Assembly (NCBI RefSeq): GCF_000772705.2
Contig: NZ_JSBW02000037.1
Span: forward strand, 62,001 to 126,000
Source: Xanthomonas vasicola
GTDB lineage: Bacteria > Pseudomonadota > Gammaproteobacteria > Xanthomonadales > Xanthomonadaceae
Length of the DNA stretch: 64,000 nt
Reading direction: 5' to 3'
Position 1 is the first letter of the stretch; every line of letters begins with the position of its first letter. Shown here in pieces: positions 58,362 through 64,000 of the stretch. The translations under genes were made by a program, and so were the position numbers. Below the pieces are notes generated by a model, which was not told the origin of the DNA, did not search any database, and worked only from the letters and a program-made list of their open reading frames with translations.

Positions 58362-59705
58362 ATGCCCATTTCCCAGCCCACTCCGCGTCGCACTGCCACG
58401 CGTAACGCCTCCCTGACCTCCTTGTTGTGCGTGTCCGGCCCATTGCTGCTGCTGGCCAGTACGCAGGCGCAGGCGATTCCCTCGTTCGCACGCCAGACCG
58501 GCTCGTCCTGCGCGGATTGCCATGTCGGCTCCTACGGCCCGTCGCTCACGCCCTACGGCATGCGCTTCAAGCTCGGCGGTTTTACCGATACCGATGGCGA
58601 CGGCACCAAGATTCCGGTGTCCGGCCAGCTCACCTGGTCGCGCAACAACCCGAACCGCGGCGATAGCACCTCACGTCTGCGCGAAGCGGATCTGTACCTG
58701 GGCGGCCGCCTCAGCGACAACATCGGCGGCTATTCGAAGATCCGCTCCAGCAACAGCGGCAATGCGACTTTCGATACGCGCCTGGACGATGTCGATCTGC
58801 GCTTTGTCAGCAAGCCGTTCCAGATGGCCGGCAAGGACACCATGATCGGCGTCAGCGTCAACAACAACCCGGGCATTTCCGACCCGGTGCACGTGTTGCC
58901 GAACGCCTCCACGCTGACCCCGGCTTCCAACGGTGGCGCGTCCACCATGCTCAGCTCCTCGGCGCTGTCCAACCGCGTCATCGGCGCGAGCGTCTATGGG
59001 CTGTACGACCGCAATTGGTACGGCGAGGTGGGCAGCTACAGTGCGCTGTCGCCATCGGCGCAGGATCGCCTCGGCTGGCCGGTCAACGGCGACCCGGGCA
59101 AGCTCGGCGACACCAGCTATGCGCGTCTTGCCTATATGAAGGACATGAAGCGCCAGTTCTTCTCGGTCGGCCTGACTGCGCTCAATACGCGCCGCCAGCC
59201 GCTGCGTGTCGGGCCCAGCGACGACCTCACCGATTTCGGTTACGACCTGACCTACCAATTCCTCGGCACCCGCGAGCACGTGCTGTCGTTGGCCTACGTC
59301 AACATCTATGAGCGTCGCAAATACGGCAGCCCGCTGATGTCGACCGACCCGACCATGCCGGCACTGGACCGCGGCAGCGTGCGCGATCAGACCATCAGCA
59401 TGAACTACGCCTTCAAGCAGTCCTACGGCGTGCTGGCCGCGCACATGATCAACACCGGCTCGTTCGATGCGGCGCGCTATTCGCCGGTGGGCATCCCCGA
59501 CACCACCAGCAATTTGATCCTGGTGTACTGGACCCCGTTCGGCAAGGAAGGCACCTACACCTCGATCGCCAACCTGCGCGTGTCGGCTGGCTGGTTCCGT
59601 TTCGACAAGTTCAACGGCAGCACGTCCAACGTGTTCCGTAGCGCGCCGATCACCAATCCGCGCGACCTCGACAGCTTCACCCTGTCGGTGAACCTGACCT
59701 TCTAA
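58362..59705 (+). CDS. Outer-membrane beta-barrel protein with c-type haem motif
   Basis: The 447-residue protein has a signal peptide ending AQA near residue 38, then a CADCH c-type haem site (Cys50, Cys53, His54) and a stretch FTDTDGDGTK. The remainder is rich in alternating beta-strand patterns and ends VNLTF, the terminal phenylalanine of outer-membrane barrels. It fits cytochrome-associated porin-like proteins that may carry electrons across the outer membrane, but no homologue can be assigned with certainty. It follows the b561 gene, 83 bases downstream. Confidence 0.8.
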   Translation: MPISQPTPRRTATRNASLTSLLCVSGPLLLLASTQAQAIPSFARQTGSSCADCHVGSYGPSLTPYGMRFKLGGFTDTDGDGTKIPVSGQLTWSRNNPNRGDSTSRLREADLYLGGRLSDNIGGYSKIRSSNSGNATFDTRLDDVDLRFVSKPFQMAGKDTMIGVSVNNNPGISDPVHVLPNASTLTPASNGGASTMLSSSALSNRVIGASVYGLYDRNWYGEVGSYSALSPSAQDRLGWPVNGDPGKLGDTSYARLAYMKDMKRQFFSVGLTALNTRRQPLRVGPSDDLTDFGYDLTYQFLGTREHVLSLAYVNIYERRKYGSPLMSTDPTMPALDRGSVRDQTISMNYAFKQSYGVLAAHMINTGSFDAARYSPVGIPDTTSNLILVYWTPFGKEGTYTSIANLRVSAGWFRFDKFNGSTSNVFRSAPITNPRDLDSFTLSVNLTF

Positions 59706-59730
59706 TTCCCCCGCACTTGTACGGATCTCC

Positions 59731-60123
59731 ATGAACTCACCCCGCAAACTCTCCCTGTGGTGCGCGCCGCTGGCTGGCCTGTTGCTGGCAGGCGCGCTGC
59801 CCATGCCCTCGGCACACGCTGCCGACGGCGCCGGCATCCTCCTCACCGAATGCGGCGAATGCCATAGCGCCAAACAGGGCAAGAACAAGAAAGGCCCATC
59901 CCTGTTCGGCGTGGCTGGCCGCCCTGCCGGCAGCGTGGCGGACTTCAGCGGTTACTCCGACGCGCTCAAGAACAGCAAGTGGACCTGGACCCCGGCCCAG
60001 CTCAAGACCTATCTGTCGCAATCCTCGACCAAGGCCCTGCCGGGCACCAAAATGAAGTACGACGGCCTGGACGATCCAAAGCAGCTGGACGCGTTGATCG
60101 CCTACCTCAACACCTTGAAGTAG
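59731..60123 (+). CDS. Class I cytochrome c
   Basis: The 130-residue precursor has a signal peptide (KLSLWCAPLAGLLLAGALPMPSAHA) and CGECHSAKQG as the haem site. The axial methionine is likely in GTKMKYDGL and the domain ends IAYLNTLK, all typical of small class I cytochromes c. It is 25 bases downstream of the haem-motif barrel gene and likely forms a redox unit with it and cytochrome b561. Confidence 0.92.
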   Translation: MNSPRKLSLWCAPLAGLLLAGALPMPSAHAADGAGILLTECGECHSAKQGKNKKGPSLFGVAGRPAGSVADFSGYSDALKNSKWTWTPAQLKTYLSQSSTKALPGTKMKYDGLDDPKQLDALIAYLNTLK

Positions 60124-60551
60124 GGTCGATCAGCGCGTGGCGCGTCGGCATCCGCCGGGCGGACGGATGCCGCACGGAACCGCAACGCACGTTGCCTGCC
60201 TGCGGTTGCAGTCTTCGGCATCGCGTGCACGGCGCCACAGCCGCGGCGGCCTTCGCTGGCACCGTGGTTGTAGTTGATGCGCTTTCCAGCCGCGGCGGCC
60301 TCTCCGTCGGCCGGCTGTCCAGTCCGGATCTGGAGAATCCTGCACGGGCCGGACAGGGCGGATGTGCGTTGCCGGACGTTGTGCCTTCGCGTATACGGAC
60401 GAAATCGCCGCAGCCGCGGCGGTCTCGCTCACCGTCATAGTTCACCATCGCGCCCCGTCTCACGCCCAGCTCTCACCCCAGTGCAGACCGTTCAAACTTC
60501 CAAGCCGCTCCCCCTGCGACCGCAACCCCACTGCGCCCGTGGCAGTTTTCC
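60124..60551 (+). other. Intergenic region with three direct repeats
   Basis: About 428 bases without a convincing gene. The 15-base unit CAGCCGCGGCGGYCT occurs at 60238-60252, 60287-60301 and 60411-60425. It is the most GC-rich non-coding stretch in this part of the window. It probably contains the promoter of the downstream porin-like gene; what binds the repeats is unknown. Confidence 0.4.
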
Positions 60552-61352
60552 GTGGGCGCACTGATGGGCATTGCCGTCCGCCACGAACATGCCGAGGCCC
60601 CGCTAGCCGCGTCCACTCAGCGGCACGCGCGCCTGCAGATGCAACGCAGGCAACCCCGGCTGTTCCAATGGCTGCTGCTCACGCTGGCATCTGGCTGCTG
60701 CGGCGGCGCCCTGGCCAACGACCTCGGCGGCGCGGTGGCGGTGACCTCCAGCCTGATCGACCGCGGCATCTCCATCGCGCCCAACAAGGTCACCGTGCAG
60801 GTGGCCGGTTACTGGCTGCCCTCCCCCGGCTGGTCGGTCTCTACCTCGGTCGCGCTGCAGTCGCCCGACTGGAGCGACCCGGTGGCAGTCGCCGCCCAGG
60901 TCGGGCGCGCCTGGATGCTGGGCGACCGCTGGCAGATACAGGCCAGCCTGCTCTACTACGGCTACCCGACCGACCGCTCCACCCGTACCTTCAACCGCCA
61001 GGAAGCCAGCCTGGCCTGGTCCTACCGCGACGTACTGACGTTTGCGATATCCACCTTCAACTTCCCGCGCGCGGACCAGTCGCCGTGGAATGCGGCATTC
61101 GACATCACCGCCAACATCCCGCTGCGCAACGATTTTAGCCTGTTGCTGGGCGCCGGCTCCTCGCGCTTTCCGGCCATGGCTTACGGCGCGGCGCACTCCG
61201 GCCGCTATCAGTACGGTCAATTGGGCCTGAAGTGGAGCCGTCTCGGATGGACGTTGAAAGCCGAGCGCATCCTGACCAGCAGCAATACCCCACGCATGCA
61301 GGGCGGCCCCGGCGAAACGCCATGGCTGGGCACGGTGTCCAGAGCGTTCTGA
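60552..61352 (+). CDS. TorF-family putative outer-membrane porin
   Basis: The protein of up to 266 residues has an N-terminal export signal after a cytoplasmic-type leader and then a TorF/Gcw_chp-type barrel: GGAVAVTSSLIDRGISIAPNKVTVQVAGYWL, GYPTDRSTRTFNRQEASLAWSYRD and the terminal phenylalanine in TVSRAF. The start may be the GTG at 60552 or ATG at 60564 or 60639 (MQRRQ). Because the signal sequence lies around residues 35-55, a later start is more likely than the first one. Confidence 0.78.
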   Translation: MGALMGIAVRHEHAEAPLAASTQRHARLQMQRRQPRLFQWLLLTLASGCCGGALANDLGGAVAVTSSLIDRGISIAPNKVTVQVAGYWLPSPGWSVSTSVALQSPDWSDPVAVAAQVGRAWMLGDRWQIQASLLYYGYPTDRSTRTFNRQEASLAWSYRDVLTFAISTFNFPRADQSPWNAAFDITANIPLRNDFSLLLGAGSSRFPAMAYGAAHSGRYQYGQLGLKWSRLGWTLKAERILTSSNTPRMQGGPGETPWLGTVSRAF

Positions 61353-61403
61353 TCCTTACGCAACCTTTTGCCCGCCTACGCGCACTGACGTGCGTTACCC
61401 GCC

Positions 61404-61997
61404 ATGCCTGCCTCGATGAATGACACCGACACCCTGGGCGATGCCACCGACCGCATGCTGTTGCGCCGCATGGCTGCGGGCGATCGCGACGCGTTGGCCA
61501 GCATGTACCACAGCTACCACGGCCGGCTGTGCCGGTTCCTGTCGCGGCTGACCCGCCGCCCGGACATCATTGAAGAAGCCATCAACGATTGCTTCTGGAT
61601 CGCCTGGCAGAAAGCCGGCGACTTCCGCGGCGATTCGCAGGTGTCCACCTGGATCATGGGCATCGCCTACCGCTGCGGGCTCAAATGCCTGCGCCAGCAT
61701 GACGGCGAAGCCATCGACGACACCGCGGTGGTGGAGGACCACGCGCCCAGCGCCGACGACAACGACGACCGCGAACTGCGCGATTGGTTGGACAAGGGCA
61801 TGGAACGGTTGTCGCCGGACCAGCGCCTGGTGGTCGAACTGGTCTACGGCGTCGGCCACAAGCTCGAAGAAGTGGCCGACATCATGCAGTGCCCGGTGGG
61901 CACCATCAAAGCCCGGCTGTTCCACGCCCGGGTCAAATTACGCAATGTGCTGCCCGGCCTGGCCGGCAGCGCCCCTTACACGGAGACCATGCAATGA
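61404..61997 (+). CDS. ECF-type RNA polymerase sigma factor
   Basis: The 197-residue protein has region 2 (LYHSYHGRLCRFLSRLTRRPDIIEEAINDCFWIAW-type core) and region 4 (GMERLSPDQRLVVELVYGVGHKLEEVADIMQCPVGTIKARLFHARVKL) joined by a short acidic linker. It is followed, with ATGA overlap, by an anti-sigma factor gene, the standard ECF pairing. Its target promoters are probably its own operon, but no ECF promoter motif was identified upstream. Confidence 0.93.
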   Translation: MPASMNDTDTLGDATDRMLLRRMAAGDRDALASMYHSYHGRLCRFLSRLTRRPDIIEEAINDCFWIAWQKAGDFRGDSQVSTWIMGIAYRCGLKCLRQHDGEAIDDTAVVEDHAPSADDNDDRELRDWLDKGMERLSPDQRLVVELVYGVGHKLEEVADIMQCPVGTIKARLFHARVKLRNVLPGLAGSAPYTETMQ

Positions 61998-62650
61998 AGA
62001 CGTTTTTCATCGCGCCTGGCAAGGAATGCTCGCACGCCTGGGAATTGATGCCGGCGGTGCTGCTGGACAGTGCCACCGAGGAAGAAAATACCTGGCTGAT
62101 TGCGCACGTGGCCAAGTGCGCCTCGTGTAGCGCCGAATTCGCCCAGCAGAACCGCCTGCGCCAAGCATTGGCGCTGCCGTCTGCCGTCAAGCTGGACCCG
62201 AACGCCGGGCTGCAACGCCTGCTCGGCCGCCTGGATGCACCGGAGCAGCACACCGCACCTGCGCGTGTGCCGGCAGCCCGCCGCTCCGGCAGCTGGACGG
62301 TGCGTGCGCTGGCCGCAGCAGCGCTGGTGCAGGCCATCGGGCTGGGCGTCATGGGCGTCAAGCTGGCCTCGCCCGCGCCGTCGCACGACTACCGCACGCT
62401 CAGCAGCGCCACCGCCCTGCCGGTGCCGCAAGGCGCCATCCGCGTGGTGCCGGACGCGAAGATGACCGTGGCCGACTGGGACCGGCTGCTGCATGCGCAG
62501 CAGTTGCAGGTGGTTGGCGGCCCGAACGACATGGGCGCCTACACCGTGGTGCCTGCGGCACCGCAGCCGCCCCTCCAACCGCAGCAGACCGTGCAGCAAC
62601 TACGCGCCAACCCGGACATCCGGCTGGCTGAGATCGTCTCGGCGCCATGA
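61994..62650 (+). CDS. Zinc-finger membrane anti-sigma factor
   Basis: The 218-residue protein has an N-terminal ZAS-like motif HVAKCASC (His38, Cys41, Cys44) expected to bind the sigma factor, and one membrane helix at about residues 101-123 (WTVRALAAAALVQAIGLGVMGVK). Its periplasmic C-terminal half is without recognised domains. Overlap of the start with the sigma gene and of its stop with the protease gene suggests translational coupling of all three. Confidence 0.87.
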   Translation: MKTFFIAPGKECSHAWELMPAVLLDSATEEENTWLIAHVAKCASCSAEFAQQNRLRQALALPSAVKLDPNAGLQRLLGRLDAPEQHTAPARVPAARRSGSWTVRALAAAALVQAIGLGVMGVKLASPAPSHDYRTLSSATALPVPQGAIRVVPDAKMTVADWDRLLHAQQLQVVGGPNDMGAYTVVPAAPQPPLQPQQTVQQLRANPDIRLAEIVSAP

Positions 62651-63972
62651 ATCGTCTGTTCGCCATCGGCCTGATCGCCGCGCTCGTTGGCCTGGGCGCG
62701 CACACAAGCGCGCACGCTGCCGCAGTTCTCCAGGAGCCAGCAACGGACGGCGCCGGCTCCGCCACGCCGTCCGCCGATGCGCAGATGCCCGACAGCAGCC
62801 GCGACATCCTGCTGGCGGTGGCCAACCCGCTCGCTGCACCGCCAGCCCGCGCCGGATCCAGCCTGATCGGCTATGCATCCAGCTATTACGGTGCCGGCCA
62901 GAAGGCGGCCGCGCGCATGGACAGCATCAAGCAACGCTACAAACTGCGCGAAGTCTCGGCTTGGCCGATCACCTCGCTGGGTCTGTATTGCGCCGTGCTG
63001 CAACCGCCGCCTGGCGTGTCGCGCGATGAACTGGTCAGTGCACTCGCCGACGACGAAGGCGTGGAGCTGGTGCAGCCGGTGCAGGATTTCTCGGTGTTCT
63101 CCGCCGACGCGTCGGAACAGACCACTTCGCTATCCGGCTATAACGACCCGTACGTGGACATGCAACGCGGCTTCATCGACACCGATGCCGCCAGCGCGCA
63201 GACCGTCACCCAGGGGCGCGGCGTGGTGATCGCAGTCGTCGATACCGGCGTGGATACCAACCACCCGGATCTGAAGGCGCGCATCCGCGACGTGCACGAT
63301 CTGGTCGATGACACACCGGTGACGACCAGCACCGATTCGCACGGCACCGAAGTGGCCGGCATCATTGCTGCCGGCAGCAACAATCACCAAGGCATCGTCG
63401 GCATGGCACCTAAGGCCATGTTGAGCGTCTACAAGGCGTGCTGGTACGCGCCCACGGTCGGCGCCACCGCACGCTGCAATACCTTCACCCTGGCCAAGGC
63501 GCTGGCGGCGATCAACACCAGCTCGGCGCGGGTGATCAATCTGAGCCTGGGCGGCCCCGCCGATCCGCTGCTGAGCAAGATGCTGGAGCAGTTGGTGCAA
63601 CAGGGCCGCATCGTGGTGGCGGCAATGCCGCCGAACGGGCGTCTGGACGGATTTCCCGATGACGTGCCCGGCGTGCTGGTCGTGCGCAGCAGCAGCGCAA
63701 CACAGGCCATGCCGGGCGTGCTCAGCGCGCCCGGCAAGGACATCCTGACCACGCAGCCAAACGGCCGTTACGACTTCACCTCCGGCTCGTCGATGGCAAC
63801 TGCGCATGTCAGCGGCATGGCCGCGCTGCTGTTGTCGCTGCAACCGTCGATGGATGCCAACGCATTGCGCGAACTCATGCAGCGCACCAGCAAGGTCTCC
63901 GACGGGCAGTTGCAGGTCAACGCCGGCGCCGCAGTGCAGGCGTTGGCGCCTCACGCCAAACATTCCAACTGA
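62647..63972 (+). CDS. Subtilisin-like serine protease (S8) with prodomain
   Basis: The 441-residue precursor has a signal peptide (to about residue 24) and a region at about 71-150 like an I9 prodomain. The S8 catalytic domain has Asp199 (AVVDTGVDTNHPDL), His232 (DSHGTEVAGII) and Ser382 (SGSSMATAHVSG). The usual oxyanion-hole asparagine segment is divergent (AAMPPNGR). There is no C-terminal secretion or anchor domain, so it probably acts in the periplasm. It is coupled to the sigma and anti-sigma genes, making it a candidate sensor, processor or output of that system. Confidence 0.92.
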   Translation: MNRLFAIGLIAALVGLGAHTSAHAAAVLQEPATDGAGSATPSADAQMPDSSRDILLAVANPLAAPPARAGSSLIGYASSYYGAGQKAAARMDSIKQRYKLREVSAWPITSLGLYCAVLQPPPGVSRDELVSALADDEGVELVQPVQDFSVFSADASEQTTSLSGYNDPYVDMQRGFIDTDAASAQTVTQGRGVVIAVVDTGVDTNHPDLKARIRDVHDLVDDTPVTTSTDSHGTEVAGIIAAGSNNHQGIVGMAPKAMLSVYKACWYAPTVGATARCNTFTLAKALAAINTSSARVINLSLGGPADPLLSKMLEQLVQQGRIVVAAMPPNGRLDGFPDDVPGVLVVRSSSATQAMPGVLSAPGKDILTTQPNGRYDFTSGSSMATAHVSGMAALLLSLQPSMDANALRELMQRTSKVSDGQLQVNAGAAVQALAPHAKHSN

Positions 63973-63983
63973 CGGCACCGGCA

Positions 63984-64000
63984 TGGCCAAGTGGATTCCC
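63984..64000 (+). CDS. Start of a downstream gene, cut by the window edge (tentative)
   Basis: An ATG at 63984 opens a frame MAKWIP... after the protease stop, 11 bases downstream on the same strand. Only six codons are visible, so it cannot be identified. Its spacing suggests it could be a fourth gene of the sigma/anti-sigma/protease operon. Confidence 0.25.

Noticed and set aside
58671..59888. 405-codon minus-strand frame antisense to the haem-motif barrel gene
   Set aside because: The plus-strand gene has signal peptide, haem site and barrel ending; the antisense frame is valine/arginine-rich noise.

Overview
The window is almost certainly from a Xanthomonas chromosome. It is GC-rich, carries a complete xanthan (gum) operon in the canonical gumB-to-gumP order, and flanks it with the Xanthomonas arrangement tRNA-Pro, MerR-type regulator, ihfA, pheT, pheS, rplT, rpmI, infC, thrS. 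I can name the genus with confidence but not the species. No insertion sequence, CRISPR array or prophage was seen.

Layout. (1) 1-20 kb, minus strand: xanthan operon read from gumB (19.77 kb) down to gumM (5.8 kb), then a cupin gene, gumN, and a tightly overlapped tail gumO-gumP-SDR-glycosyltransferase that runs off the left edge. GumD/M/H/K/I build the pentasaccharide repeat, GumF/G/L decorate it, GumJ flips it, GumE polymerises it, and GumB/C form the export and length-control channel. (2) 20-28 kb, minus strand: housekeeping translation genes with an ATC-initiated infC, hairpins in the infC-rpmI gap, an attenuator-like hairpin before pheST and a palindromic intergenic repeat between pheS and pheT. 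(3) 28-37.5 kb: a decayed S10 peptidase, a DUF218 protein, a PiT phosphate transporter with its DUF47 partner, a CorC-type protein, ExoD, a PNPOx-like stress protein, a luciferase-like monooxygenase and an MFS transporter.

(4) 37.6-57.4 kb: a second, accessory surface-product locus. Its left part is an unusual module: ABC exporter, HprK-related kinase, radical SAM enzyme and PF14907-type nucleotidyltransferase. Its right part is a long minus-strand operon with many ATGA overlaps: 3,4-ketoisomerase, O-acyltransferase, a beta-propeller glycosidase-like protein, FemAB/GNAT protein, DegT aminotransferase, Wzx, GT2, Wzy-like protein, Wzz, two methyltransferases, an amidohydrolase and two GT4 enzymes, plus a predicted 39-residue membrane peptide. 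It would make and export an amino-deoxyhexose-containing glycan, perhaps joined to or modified by the kinase/radical SAM module. Two genes carry clear lesions: a perfect 65-bp tandem duplication frameshifts the radical SAM gene, and an in-frame amber codon truncates the aminotransferase. The locus therefore looks compromised or variable in this strain.

(5) 57.6-64 kb, plus strand: cytochrome b561, a haem-motif outer-membrane protein, cytochrome c, a TorF-type porin-like protein, then an overlapped ECF sigma, zinc-finger anti-sigma and subtilisin-like protease operon.

Most promising observations: the kinase/radical SAM/nucleotidyltransferase/ABC module with a cysteine-rich small ORF in its divergent promoter region, the two lesions, the micro-ORF in the glycan operon, and the OleA/OleD-like tail of the gum operon.
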